64,000 nt of DNA from Chalara sp. BL73 (GCA_918026815.1 CAKJVC010000030.1:310001-374000), one strand, 5' to 3'; counted from the first letter of the stretch, positions 20,406 to 32,329 are shown. The notes: generated by a model not told the origin, from the letters alone. Translations and numbers: made by a program.

Positions 20406-20794
20406 TAATAAAACATTTATTAAAATTATAAAGTTTTTTATTAATACTTTATTGATAAAATAAAAAGTGGATATTAGCTACGCACAGACGATTTTGGCTG
20501 TACTTTACGCCAAGAAAAAAAATGGAATTTCGCTTGTGTTGGAAGTTCGCTTGTGAACTACGTTATCCTTAGTTAGGCCCAGGGCTTGCCATGAAGGTGC
20601 CCAATTATGCCATTAGTTGCCATGTTCTAGTCGAGGGAGCCGAGCATGGCCCTTATGCACCGTCCCCCTTTCCCCGTAAAGATATATGTAGTGTCAAGTT
20701 GACTAAATCTATAAAATACAATGAATTGAAATGCCTAATGTAGGTATGTCCTAGAGTCACCTCCTCACCGCCCTCCTCCTTGAAAAGCACAAAT
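20406..20794. other. AT-rich spacer with a pogo-type terminal repeat
   Basis: 20517-20563 read on the minus strand starts acgtagttcacaagcgaa, is preceded by TA and closely matches the terminal repeat at 63944-64000. It contains the doubled ACAAGCGAA motif. It does not match the left end at 19413, so it belongs to another element. The same applies at 29473-29864 in copy B. Confidence 0.55.
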
Positions 20795-20994
20795 TGTCAC
20801 GGCACGCGCTGTGGATCTACAGATACAGAGGGCAACGGTGGTGCAATACGAGAATCTATAGCTAAGGAAGGAAGAAGGAGCTCGAGGAGAGCAAGCTATA
20901 TATACACGAGGGGAGCCTAGTGGCTCGGCAGCAGGGCACGTGCCCGACAAGGGTCGGTACCGTGACAGTGTGCTTGGGAGCACGCGACGTGACA
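20795..20994. mobile_element. 200-bp solo LTR / TRIM, copy A
   Basis: TGTCACGG...CGTGACA with caaat duplications at 20790-20794 and 20995-20999. Same family as 7014-7187 but with an extra 26-bp segment that includes a palindromic gggcacgtgccc. TATA-like ctatatatacacg present. Confidence 0.85.
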
Positions 20995-21885
20995 CAAATG
21001 AAATCGTTCTGACCGTTAAGTTAGCCATTGGTTCTGATACTTTTTCCCGTCAGCCTAGTGTACAAGTTATATCTTTCTGTTTGTACGTAGATCAGATTAG
21101 CTACTGAATGGGTGATAGGTCATGTGACGGAGTCACATGACTCAGGAAGGGGCATATCCTCATTCCTCCATTCAACCTTCAACAATCAATCACATTCAAC
21201 CAAAGCAATCCACGTAAAGACGTGGTGTTGCCACAGGTAGAGTGATCCGACACTTTCCATTGTTGAATAGCCCGAAATGAAATTGATTTTTGACTAATTT
21301 AATTTTCTCCAGTCACCTCCTACAAGCCAACAAGCTGCCTGATTAGAAACCCCCAATTAGCAATGCCCTCTTGCGAGAGGCGACGTATTCTTGCTCATAT
21401 TCGGGAGATATAGAGTACAATACAAATTTAAACTATTAATAGCTTTTGCTCGTCAATAGCCCTAACCAGCGCTTTCTCGCACAGTCGTATAATTAGACTG
21501 CGTAGATTTTGCTTTCTCCCTCTACACGACTCGATTCGACATGAATCTACCTAAATTCTAGTCCTAGTTAAACCATTTCTTTCTAATGATCTTCAGAATT
21601 AAACCGCTTCTCTTCTAAACTAATCAGTAAGTCAGGAGCCTTTGGCTTAAAGTGCCACGAAGGAGGATATATTTGATTCCTGATTCAAAGAGAAAGTAAT
21701 TAGAGGTTTCCAATTGTTATATATAATGAAAGCGGAGGTGCTAGAACGTTTGGCCCTATTCTAAGCAAATCGAAGTTGGCAGGCGGCAATGGCCCCAACT
21801 CTTACAATAGATGTATAAAATATGCTCGAAACAGGTGTGTACGCAGAGGATTTGACAAAACTTCTTGTCCGTTACGACCATAAAA
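20995..21885. other. intergenic, 3' of GH27 (copy A; B equivalent 30065-30953)
   Basis: No gene recognised. An inverted repeat gtcatgtgac-gga-gtcacatgac lies at about 21119-21141. Confidence 0.4.
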
Positions 21886-23266
21886 CTAAGCTTTGGTAAC
21901 TTTAAATACGGCCATATCATGGAGGCTTAGAGCGGCAGACACACTGGTTCCTAAACCAGATGCTCCCCCATATAATTCTGACCACTTAAAAGTACCAGTA
22001 CCCAATCCAGGAACATCGGCGAAATCGACCGAGAGCGTGGCAGCATTTTCTGCTGCGATGAGACCGATAACAACACCACTGTTGCTAATTGGGCCTGCCC
22101 AGTATGGGTAGAGCTTGCCTGATTGTGGGGCGGGTTTGCCCCTTGGTTGGAATGGTGCAGCAGCTTCTCCGAGTGGATCTTGGTTGATAGCTATAAGTGC
22201 CTTTATCTCTATTAGCAAGTGCCTGGCTTGGTGACTGATCGGATCAGTTCAAAGACTTTACGGGTACCTTATTCTTAATGATGTTGAGAGATGAGAAAGA
22301 AATCTTTGCAAGGTCGCTCCCTAGAATAATTGGTGATTTTGCAATACACCACAGTCCAAAATGGGTCCGTTATTCGGCTGTAGTAAGCCCTCCATTCCCA
22401 ACTTCCTGAAAGATGGTTAGCCCCCTGCACTTTTGTTGCATTCCCAGTGTGTTACAATTACCATCATGTCAAGGTCATTAAATCCCCGGGGTCCAGAGTA
22501 AGTGGATATACTCCCTGCATGAGAACCAATCTTGACGATAGAATTCCAGTTATTCTGGATATCCCCCGTCGTCCTCCAAGAATTTCCAACTGACTTACCC
22601 CAGGTCCAGACATTGTCATTACCCCACTGGCATATCGAGTAAAGAATAGGACGCCCGGAAGTGGTTAGTGCGTCTCTCATCGTTATAAACCTGCCCGAGG
22701 AATTTCCACTCGGCGTGTAGCAATTATCATACTTCCAATAATCCACGCCCCAAGATGCCAACAGCCTTGCATCCCTGATCTCATAGCCCTGAGATCCCGG
22801 GTAGCCTTCACAGGTCTTTGTGCCTGAGGAGCCATATAGACCAAATTTCAGCCCCATCCCGTGGATCTGATCCGCCACAGCTTTGACCCCATTTGGCCAC
22901 TTAGAAGGGTCGGGAACCATCTCTCCAGCCGAGTTTCTATCTTTTGTTGCCCAGCAATCGTCGATATTGACATAGTTGTAACCTAAGTCTTTCAGGCCAA
23001 GGCCGACAAATGCTTTTGCAGTCGTTAGTGCGTGTGCAGCTGTTCCAGCTGAGCATCCTCCTACATTCTAAATTTTTGGCGAGTATGTGTTCATTCTGGT
23101 AGTTACGAAAGCAACAGCAGAATGAGCTTACCCAGCTGTTCCAGCCAAGCGCTGGGGTTCTACCCAGACCATTCTCTAGCCGTTTGTTGTACTCTATTGA
23201 ATTTGCATAGGCCGCTCTCCCTAGCGTCGCTAGCAAAAAAGGGAGTGTGAAGAGCGTCCGAACCAT
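21886..23266 (-). pseudogene. GH27 alpha-galactosidase, copy A, one nonsense codon
   Basis: Secreted enzyme releasing terminal alpha-galactose from galactomannan or xylan side chains. Four exons on the minus strand: 23132-23266, 22462-23067, 22268-22405, 21886-22200, all joined in phase 0, giving 397 codons, the family's normal size. Signal peptide at the start (MVRTLFTLPFLLATLGRAAY). Motifs: GWNSW, NIDDCW, nucleophile Asp in YWKYDNC, acid/base Asp in GFNDLDMM, and C-terminal INQDPLG. In exon 3 the conserved GLTTAEYRTHF position has TAA (22370-22372) instead of Tyr. The same stop is in copy B, so it predates the duplication. Otherwise intact. Divergent to CE1. Confidence 0.88.
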
Positions 23267-24676
23267 TTTGTTTGTTAATTTGACTATCAATCCTTAAGTT
23301 TGTTAGCAGCGAATGACTGAGAAATATGCTTGAGCTTCTGGAATTCTAAAAGCGCACTATATAATTGCGCAGTTAGTCTTGTGATGCGATGAATGAAAGT
23401 ATACTCTCGTTAGTTGCAACTCGGTTGAAGATTAAAACTGCCGACCCAATTTCCAGTGCCTGACAGAGGATCACAATGTGTTAGAGCCAGATTTGAGACT
23501 TTAGGTGCAGTACTTTCGGTGCAATGACATCCCATCTGACTTTTACGATAAGCTCACTATTTTTATCTAAATAGCCTGTTTATTATCTAACTAGAACTTA
23601 GATTTATACGCCAATTAGGCTTGTAGCTTGGCATTTGGTTGATGTTAATATGCATAGCTTAATTGTAATATCCTTCAATATCGGAACGGAAATTCTGCGT
23701 TGCCTTTCCGAATCTATGAATGTATACCAAGTCACAATGCCTTTAGCTTATTGGAAAATCAGAGTTTACACGGTTTAACATGAAGCCTTTATCGACTTGT
23801 TTATGTTCCCGTATAAATTTAACTTAGCAGTAAATGTTGTGCTTGAAACGAACTAGAGTGTGTATCCAGGTCCGGTCGATCATGGCTAAAGTATCAGGAA
23901 TTACTAAAATCGGTATCCCTATTAGACTGCGGTGCCTCGGCTTGCCGCCCAATAAAATACGTATGATTCTAGCCGATTCAATTATCCAGAACTAATAAGT
24001 CGCCCGAGCATGCCAGTGATGCTACCCATCTGCTGCCAAGTTCCCAGAATTGAGTCATGAATACTACCACAATGGCTATGGGTTCCAAAAACCCGGTCTA
24101 TGATGCTGAATTTCTGAATTGCTCTGTTTGAAAGTCAGCTCCGTGTTGGGTAATTGTGGCTCGTATAAACCTTGCGTGCGGCAACTTCGTATCTTTAGTA
24201 CTTTTAATTTTACTGGTCGGCCCGGGTTGTCCCACTTCTACAGTACAGTCCCGGCTGTCGTATGATTTTCTAATTTCACTGCAGTCCACCCCGCAATTTC
24301 CCAATCCCTCTGCCGTGTCAGGTGCCGGCATATGTAGTGGGATGAGCTATCTGGCACGCGCGCTCGATATTGCACCTTTTTGGCCCGTTTAGTACAGTGG
24401 TAAAGCTTTACAACTACTGTCCCTGATAGTCGGCTGCACTCGGCATTTTCATAGTGCTTTACCTACAACATAAAAGACTTAATGGGTTCAAGAACTGGAA
24501 TAATTAGTTCCGAAACTTAAATAAGTAAGGCTACCAACTCAAGCTAAACTAAAATCTGGAACGGAAAGTGTATCAAGAGGCTAGCTAGCAATTATGATAT
24601 ACAACTAGATGAGTCCCTTCCGGATTTCTTGCTATCCTCACATTGCCAACCTCATCGCCTTGCAGCCTCAATTAGT
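23267..24676. promoter_or_regulatory. divergent GH27/CE1 promoter (copy A; B 32330-33740)
   Basis: 1.4 kb between the two starts. A TATA-like actatataatt lies about 90 bp before the GH27 ATG (near 23358). GGCTAAA at 23884-23890 matches the binding motif of the fungal xylanase activator XlnR/Xyr1, and CTAGCC at 23969-23974 is a GGCTAR core on the other strand. In copy B the first is at 32947-32953. No ORF of note. Confidence 0.5.
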
Positions 24677-25755
24677 ATGGTTTCTTCAATCCCCCTCTTT
24701 GGAGCCTTTCTCTATAGCTCAACAATGGTACTAGGCTATCAAGCTTTAGGCAGCCAATGTAAAATTGCCCTCGACTCCAATCTTCCCATCCTAAGAACTA
24801 ACTTAATTCGCACAAAGGCTGGGGCATCGGCTGGGCTGGTTCAACTGAATGCGTAGTCGGTGCATGCTGTCAACCATTGAACAGCAGATACTCAGAATGC
24901 CGTCCCGGAGCCTGCAACCCCTCAGGAGAAACCACCCCCTCCACTAAGCTCGAGATCCGGGCTAATTCAGCTGGCTGCGGCAAGAACCCAACCTTGACAT
25001 CTGGAGTTAAATCCATCATCGTCAACGGCAAAACCAGGCAATACACCATCCGTGTGCCAAACGGGTATGACAGGAACAAGCCCTACAAGCTCATCTTCGC
25101 ATACCACTGGGTTGGCGGCACGATGAACGACGTTGCAAGTGGCGGCAGCGACGGCGCCCTGTGGGCCTACTACGGGCAGCAGCGCATGGCGAATGAGGCC
25201 GCAATCTTGGTTGCGCCACAGGGGCTCGGGAATGGCTGGGCCAACTCTAATGGGGAGGACATCGCATTCGTAGACGCGATGCGGCAGTCCATCGAGAGCG
25301 AGCTGTGCGTGAATCAGGGCCAGCGCTTCGCCCTCGGCTTTTCCTATGGTGGCGCCATGAGCTTTTCCATTGCGTGCGCGCGCGCCAAAGATTTCCGCGC
25401 CGTAGCTATCATTTCGGGTGGCCAGCTGAGCGGGTGTAGCGGTGGGAATGATCCAATTGCATATATGGGGATCCACGGAGTCAGCGACGGGACCTTAAAT
25501 ATCGCACAAGGGCGGGGAATGCGTGATCGATTCGTGGCGAACAATGGGTGTAATAAGATTACGCCTAAAGAGCCGGCTGCTGGGAGCAAAACGCATGTCA
25601 AAACTGAGTACACGGGGTGTAAGGCTGGGTATCCAGTTACCTGGATTGCGTTTGATGGTGGCCATGCTCCTGCCCCTGTTGACGGGGGAAATGACAGTGG
25701 TGCAAGGTCGTACACGCCCGGGGAAATGTGGAACTTCTTTTCCCAGTTTAACTAG
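24677..25755 (+). CDS. CBM1-feruloyl esterase (CE1), copy A, intact
   Basis: Hydrolyses ferulate esters that crosslink arabinoxylan. Exon 1 is 24677-24758 and exon 2 24818-25755; the intron 24759-24817 begins GTAAAA, has a CTAAC branch site and ends AAAG. The spliced protein is 339 aa: signal peptide (MVSSIPLFGAFLYSSTMVLG), an N-terminal cellulose-binding CBM1 (CWGIGWAGSTEC...SRYSEC, about 27-60), a short Ser/Thr linker, then an alpha/beta-hydrolase esterase domain with HWVGG, nucleophile Ser in GFSYGG and His in GGHAPAP. Without splicing the CBM1 is invisible. This is the only copy with an uninterrupted frame. Confidence 0.9.
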
Positions 25756-26255
25756 TGAAGATAGGAAACCGTCTGGGTTGAGAAAGTCCGAATGACAGGG
25801 TTGCAGTTTTATATCGTGGTGGAAAGCTCTGTTGCCTTGTATTTATTTACTCAAAACAACTGCAAAGAGATATACACAAAATTATTTCAGTTCTTGACCA
25901 GGTCGTCGGGTATTTGCCTGGATACATAACCAACTATAAGCACTAAAATCACCAATTTTACGCCACCCATAGAAAACCGTTTTTGTTCTTGCACCATTTC
26001 TTCTCGTGGTCCGCCGAACTCTAGTTGGCAGGGATGCAGTAGGTGACGTTAGAGTGACCATGTTAACCCTATCTTCATAATGGGGATCCCCTGTGCTCAT
26101 CCTCATAATGATCATCATACATGCAGCAGTATTCTTCGAAAGGCAATAAGGACTGTGAATAGATATAAATTCCATAACATTCCCTAAGTTTTCTGAGTTT
26201 GCACAAGTAATTAGCACCGGCTTCACCAAACAGCGCTACTGCACTCGCGAATTCA
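25756..26255. other. convergent CE1/GH10 spacer (copies at 34821-35320 and 43303-43802)
   Basis: 3' flanks of convergent genes. The minus-strand frame 25882-26229 is only a continuation past the GH10 stop and is not a gene. Confidence 0.5.
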
Positions 26256-27382
26256 TTATAGCGAGCCCATGGCAGCCGTGTAGGCTGCCTTAGGTTGATA
26301 GTTTGCATCATATAGTAACGGGTTATCCCCCTTCTCCAGCTATCCTTATCACTGACGCCCCATACCGTGATACCGACGCACTTCGGAACATCGAGACACG
26401 CCTTAGCAACAGTCACATAGTCTGCGGCGGCAGCATTCTTGATGTCTAGTTCGGTCAGCGCGACTTCCTTGGCCGAGGCCGCAGCTAGGGCCTTGAGCGC
26501 CGCAGGCACACCAGACGCAGCTCCAAAACCAGAAGCGGACAAATGACCCTGACTACCAATCCCATCGATGGGGATACCTGCAGCGATCCATTTGTTGACA
26601 TGTGCAACCATGCCGGTGGTCAGCTTCGCATATGAAGCGACGTCGAGATTGTACTCGTTGATATAAAGCTTGGCATTGGGGTCAGCGGCACGTGCGGCTC
26701 TGAAAGCAATACTGACGAAATCCTCCCCTAAGACCCGCGAGAAGACCGAATCCCGTAATGACCCATCCTCGTTGAAGATCTCGTTCACAACGTCCCAAGC
26801 ATAGATTTTACCCTTGTAGCGATTAACCAGTGTGGTGACATGATTTTGGATGACGGAAGTAAGCGTTGTCCTATCGTTGATAGCGCTCACCCACCCTGGA
26901 AGTTGAGAGTGCCACACTATTGAGTAACAGTCAGCCATACTCAGTTGCACGTTTCAAAATACGGAGATGTACTTACGGAGAGTGTGACCTCGGATAAGTT
27001 TCCCATTAGACGTCGCAAAGTTTGCAAGAGTATCAGCGCCCCCAAAAGTGAACTGTCCTCTTGATGCTATGAAAAGTTAAAATAAGTCATTCTTTATAAG
27101 TTAGCAACCAGGGCACTTACGTTCTGTAGCGTCCCATTTGAAGCTATTCTCGGCCGTCAATGCACCAAATTGCGATTTGATGATGTTAGCATTCTGTGTA
27201 TTTGATAAGGTGCCTGCATCGCCAATCGTTCCGAAATACTTCTTTCCATGTGTGACGAATTTAGAATTTAGCGTAGCTGACTGTCTCTCATCGAGTGCGT
27301 TTGATTTTGTTACGGGGAACGGACTTCCATTGACCACTGAAAGTAAGGTGGCAAGTATTGATACGAAGTTGTACAGAAGCAT
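26256..27382 (-). pseudogene. GH10 endo-1,4-beta-xylanase, copy A, C-terminal frameshift
   Basis: Secreted xylanase cutting the xylan backbone. Exons 27121-27382, 26977-27066 and 26256-26916; introns of 54 and 60 nt start GTAAGT and end ATAG. Expected product 337 aa with signal peptide, no CBM. Motifs: [25 protein letters not shown], acid/base Glu in [12 protein letters not shown], nucleophile Glu in ALTELDI, and WGVSDKDSW. Near 26330 a C5 run should be C6: the loss replaces the last 25 or so residues ([15 protein letters not shown] in copy B) with unrelated sequence. Divergent to GH62. Confidence 0.88.
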
Positions 27383-28363
27383 AGTGGCAAATGAGCCTTC
27401 GAGTGAGCGCAGAGAAAGGACTAACTTGGGTTCGAGAACAAAGATGTTTCAGAGAAAATTCGCTATAGTGAGAAAGTACATGGAGTGAGCACAGGTATTT
27501 GTTCACGAACTGACGTCGAGTCTTCACCGGATGACATGACCTCTTGTGGCATACATGTTAAGCCGTGTCGAATGTAAATGAAAAGAATCTACTGATATGG
27601 ATGAATATAAGGATGATAGGTGCTAAAAACATATTGTTGTGAATTGAAATACCCTAAAAAATTAATTAAAATAAATAAAAATGCACCAGTGTTCCTTCTC
27701 TTTGATCATGAGCTCGTATTCCCCAACAATGGCACTTCCTTAGTGGATCTGGGGTAGTCGCCTTTGTATTCACCCCAGGGGTCGTAGCAACACAGAGAAC
27801 GATGGAGTAAACCCACCTGACCTATGCGTAATTTAATTGGCTCTATCTAACTGCCGAGGTTGGTTCCATTGGCACACTGGGTCCTCGCTGGGTCTTCCTA
27901 GTGGCGCGCTTGCCCACCCCTTGGCTAGGGTCCATCTCCATCGTACTAGAGTGCATAATTCTCATGATGCTTACTGCCGCTCCAAATCGTCTCTTTTCTC
28001 GCTCATGTACCCCGGAACGAGTGGATCCAGCTCCTCCTTACGTACATTAAGGTTACCCTGAAAGTTCGGGCCGAAGTGGGATTTGTTTTATCTTTTTTTT
28101 TATAGATTTCTGGCAAAAACCTGAATTCTGAATTCTCCACGTATCGCGAACTATCATTAACTAAGAACATTCAGGATGAACTCGAGGCTTTTCGACCGGA
28201 GATTAAAACATATGGTAAATCGGAGGGTTGCCTCTAGTTCAAGTTTGCCGGGAGTCATGCTCGAGAATTATATATATCCGACATTTCTTAGCTGAGCATG
28301 TCACTCCCCACCGCCTTTCTCTGGATCCACCTGACAGCTTCTAAGGCTAAAACCGTTCTCACT
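27383..28363. promoter_or_regulatory. divergent GH10/GH62 promoter (B 36450-37439, C 44929-45918)
   Basis: About 1 kb. TATA-like attatatatatcc lies about 100 bp before the GH62 ATG. GGCTAG at 27923-27928 and GGCTAAA at 28345-28351 (37421-37427 in B, 45900-45906 in C) fit the XlnR/Xyr1 core; the second lies in the presumed leader and may be chance. A and B/C differ by a few bases near 27864 and 27702. In C substitutions cluster at 45734-45857. Confidence 0.5.
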
Positions 28364-28514
28364 ATGAGGTTTGCAGACATCAACCATAGCATTCTCGCAC
28401 TGCTCGCGCCGGCCACGATCGTGGTAGCACAGTCATGCAGTCTTCCGTCCTCATACCGCTGGACATCAACTGGTGTACTGGCTGAGCCAAAGTCAGGATG
28501 GGCGTCACTCAAGG
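28364..28514 (+). pseudogene. GH62 fragment, copy A
   Basis: First 50 codons of GH62 (signal peptide and start of the mature enzyme, to SGWASLK), cut by the duplication breakpoint and fused to the pogo 5' flank. No catalytic residues remain. Confidence 0.93.
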
Positions 28515-29361
28515 CTTCTCGTGCATTTCGCCCCAACCCCCAACCTTTTAACCCCTACAACTACCCACCATGGGTTATAAACGAACAGCTAATAAAGCGT
28601 ATTCCGAAGAAGACATACAAAGGGCAATAACTAGCTGGAAAAATCAAGAGTTTCGGTCGAAATCAGCTACAGCAATCCATTTCGGTATTCCACCTCAAAC
28701 ACTGCGTGATCGGATGGCTGGGCGTAAATCGCATACAACGGCCCATGAGAAGACCCAATTACTCTCAAACGTGGAAGAAAAACTCTAGAACGATGGATTC
28801 CACGACTTACAAGTACTGGATTTCCAGCAACTCCTGCGTTGGTTATAGAAACAGCTGAGCAGATTCGCCAGGGACGCGTCAAGCTTACCCTCTCCGAGTA
28901 CCCAACCTATTCAGCAACGTGCAATTGGCTACGAATGGCTCTACCGGTTCTTAAATCGATATCCTACATTAAAAGGAACCTACTCTAGACAATTAGAGTC
29001 TGCAAGACAACAAGAGCTTACGTACGACAAAGTATCCCAGTGGTTTATGGCATTCCGGTCGCGTTGCACAGAACAAAAGTGCGAACTACAAACGTGTATA
29101 ACATGGACGAGACGGGATTCGCGGTTGGAACAACTCAATCTACGCGTATAATAGTAGACTCAAGGGAGAAATCTAGTTGGAAGGCTACACCTGGTCGACA
29201 AGAATGGATAACTGCAATTGAGTGTATTGACGCTGCTGGAGGGGCACTCCCACCAATGGTTATATTTAGAGCTCAAAACACCAATTCAGGCTGGATACCA
29301 CCTAACGCGCCAGCTAATTGGAGGCTCTCAACTAGTAAAAGCGGTTGGACTTCTAATAAAA
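28515..29361 (+). pseudogene. pogo-type transposase relic, copy B
   Basis: Copy of 19444-20291 starting at 28570 (ATG), lacking the 5' terminus. It has one extra lesion: an A6 run of copy A is A5 here (about 28779), which stops the frame at codon 72. Confidence 0.85.
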
Positions 29362-29364
29362 TAA

Positions 29365-29473
29365 TACAAAATAAACTAATATTTAGAAAATTTTATTATA
29401 ATTATTTATATTACTGTGTAGCAATAACTATAAATAATTATAATAAAATTTTCTAAATATCAGTTTATTTGTA
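29365..29473. mobile_element. foldback MITE, copy B
   Basis: Same element as 20295-20402 with one extra A in the left arm. Confidence 0.8.
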
Positions 29474-29864
29474 TAATAATAAAACATTTATTAAAATTAT
29501 AAAGTTTTTTATTAATACTTTATTGATAAAATAAAAAGTGGATATTAGCTACGCACAGACGATTTTGGCTGTACTTTACGCCAAGAAAAAAATGGAATTT
29601 CGCTTGTGTTGGAAGTTCGCTTGTGAACTACGTTATCCTTAGTTAGGCCCAGGGCTTGCCATGAAGGTGCCCAATTATGCCATTAGTTGCCATGTTCTAG
29701 TCGAGGGAGCCGAGCATGGCCCTTATGCACCGTCCCCCTTTCCCCGTAAAGATATATGTAGTGTCAAGTTGACTAAATCTATAAAATACAATGAATTGAA
29801 ATGCCTAATGTAGGTATGTCCTAGAGTCACCTCCTCACCGCCCTCCTCCTTGAAAAGCACAAAT

Positions 29865-30064
29865 TGTCACGGCACGCGCTGTGGATCTACAGATACAGAG
29901 GGCAACGGTGGTGCAATACGAGAATCTATAGCTAAGGAAGGAAGAAGGAGCTCGAGGAGAGCAAGCTATATATACACGAGGGGAGCCTAGTGGCTCGGCA
30001 GCAGGGCACGTGCCCGACAAGGGTCGGTACCGTGACAGTGTGCTTGGGAGCACGCGACGTGACA
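29865..30064. mobile_element. 200-bp solo LTR / TRIM, copy B
   Basis: Duplicate of 20795-20994 with the same caaat flanks, copied with the segmental duplication and not an independent insertion. Confidence 0.85.
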
Positions 30065-30953
30065 CAAATGAAATCGTTCTGACCGTTAAGTTAGCCATTG
30101 GTTCTGATACTTTTTCCCGTCAGCCTAGTGTACAAGTTATATCTTTCTGTTTGTACGTAGATCAGATTAGCTACTGAATGGTGATAGGTCATGTGACGGA
30201 GTCACATGACTCAGGAAGGGCATATCCTCATTCCTCCATTCAACCTTCAACAATCAATCACATTCAACCAAAGCAATCCACGTAAAGACGTGGTGTTGCC
30301 ACAGGTAGAGTGATCCGACACTTTCCATTGTTGAATAGCCCGAAATGAAATTGATTTTTGACTAATTTAATTTTCTCCAGTCACCTCCTACAAGCCAACA
30401 AGCTGCCTGATTAGAAACCCCCAATTAGCAATGCCCTCTTGCGAGAGGCGACGTATTCTTGCTCATATTCGGGAGATATAGAGTACAATACAAATTTAAA
30501 CTATTAATAGCTTTTGCTCGTCAATAGCCCTAACCAGCGCTTTCTCGCACAGTCGTATAATTAGACTGCGTAGATTTTGCTTTCTCCCTCTACACGACTC
30601 GATTCGACATGAATCTACCTAAATTCTAGTCCTAGTTAAACCATTTCTTTCTAATGATCTTCAGAATTAAACCGCTTCTCTTCTAAACTAATCAGTAAGT
30701 CAGGAGCCTTTGGCTTAAAGTGCCACGAAGGAGGATATATTTGATTCCTGATTCAAAGAGAAAGTAATTAGAGGTTTCCAATTGTTATATATAATGAAAG
30801 CGGAGGTGCTAGAACGTTTGGCCCTATTCTAAGCAAATCGAAGTTGGCAGGCGGCAATGGCCCCAACTCTTACAATAGATGTATAAAATATGCTCGAAAC
30901 AGGTGTGTACGCAGAGGATTTGACAAAACTTCTTGTCCGTTACGACCATAAAA

Positions 30954-32329
30954 CTAAGCTTTGGTAACTTTAAATACGGCCATATCATGGAGGCTTAGAG
31001 CGGCAGACACACTGGTTCCTAAACCAGATGCTCCCCATATAATTCTGACCACTTAAAAGTACCAGTACCCAATCCAGGAACATCGGCGAAATCGACCGAG
31101 AGCGTGGCAGCATTTTCTGCTGCGATGAGACCGATAACAACACCACTGTTGCTAATTGGGCCTGCCCAGTATGGGTAGAGCTTGCCTGATTGTGGGGCGG
31201 GTTTGCCCCTTGGTTGGAATGGTGCAGCAGCTTCTCCGAGTGGATCTTGGTTGATAGCTATAAGTGCCTTTATCTCTATTAGCAAGTGCCTGGCTTGGTG
31301 ACTGATCGGATCAGTTCAAAGACTTTACGGGTACCTTATTCTTAATGATGTTGAGAGATGAGAAAGAAATCTTTGCAAGGTCGCTCCCTAGAATAATTGG
31401 TGATTTTGCAATACACCACAGTCCAAAATGGGTCCGTTATTCGGCTGTAGTAAGCCCTCCATTCCCAACTTCCTGAAAGATGGTTAGCCCCTGCACTTTT
31501 GTTGCATTCCCAGTGTGTTACAATTACCATCATGTCAAGGTCATTAAATCCCCGGGGTCCAGAGTAAGTGGATATACTCCCTGCATGAGAACCAATCTTG
31601 ACGATAGAATTCCAGTTATTCTGGATATCCCCGTCGTCCTCCAAGAATTTCCAACTGACTTACCCCAGGTCCAGACATTGTCATTACCCCACTGGCATAT
31701 CGAGTAAAGAATAGGACGCCCGGAAGTGGTTAGTGCGTCTCTCATCGTTATAAACCTGCCCGAGGAATTTCCACTCGGCGTGTAGCAATTATCATACTTC
31801 CAATAATCCACGCCCCAAGATGCCAACAGCCTTGCATCCCTGATCTCATAGCCCTGAGATCCCGGGTAGCCTTCACAGGTCTTTGTGCCTGAGGAGCCAT
31901 ATAGACCAAATTTCAGCCCCATCCCGTGGATCTGATCCGCCACAGCTTTGACCCCATTTGGCCACTTAGAAGGGTCGGGAACCATCTCTCCAGCCGAGTT
32001 TCTATCTTTTGTTGCCCAGCAATCGTCGATATTGACATAGTTGTAACCTAAGTCTTTCAGGCCAAGGCCGACAAATGCTTTTGCAGTCGTTAGTGCGTGT
32101 GCAGCTGTTCCAGCTGAGCATCCTCCTACATTCTAAATTTTTGGCGAGTATGTGTTCATTCTGGTAGTTACGAAAGCAACAGCAGAATGAGCTTACCCAG
32201 CTGTTCCAGCCAAGCGCTGGGGTTCTACCCAGACCATTCTCTAGCCGTTTGTTGTACTCTATTGAATTTGCATAGGCCGCTCTCCTAGCGTCGCTAGCAA
32301 AAAGGGAGTGTGAAGAGCGTCCGAACCAT
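30954..32329 (-). pseudogene. GH27 alpha-galactosidase, copy B
   Basis: Duplicate of 21886-23266 with the same TAA in exon 3 plus single-nt losses: two in the signal-peptide region (near 32284 and 32300), one in exon 2 (C5 to C4 at about 31629, after NSWRTTG) and one in exon 4 (C5 to C4 near 31032). Catalytic motifs otherwise unchanged. Confidence 0.88.

Larger units (their letters stand above)
19444..28514. repeat. segmental duplication copy A
   Basis: 9071-bp unit starting cttctcgtgcatttcg and ending gcgtcactcaagg. It recurs almost identically as 28515-37590. At the junction GH62 of this copy is cut after 50 codons and joined directly to the pogo 5' flank. Both parental sequences carry gg at the join, so 2 bp of microhomology are present. 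It carries pogo, MITE, solo LTR, GH27, CE1, GH10 and the start of GH62. Confidence 0.95.

Noticed and set aside
24967..25476. 169-aa minus-strand frame inside the feruloyl esterase (also 34030-34539)
   Set aside because: Antisense to a well-supported enzyme, with no domain; long only because of GC-rich codon use on the real strand.
26075..26258. C-terminal extension of the GH10 frame in copy A (291-aa frame)
   Set aside because: Arises from the C-run shift; copy B gives the family-typical C-terminus and stop at the equivalent of 26256.
17947..28514. Secondary-metabolite cluster around the aminotransferase
   Set aside because: No polyketide synthase, NRPS, terpene or P450 gene nearby.
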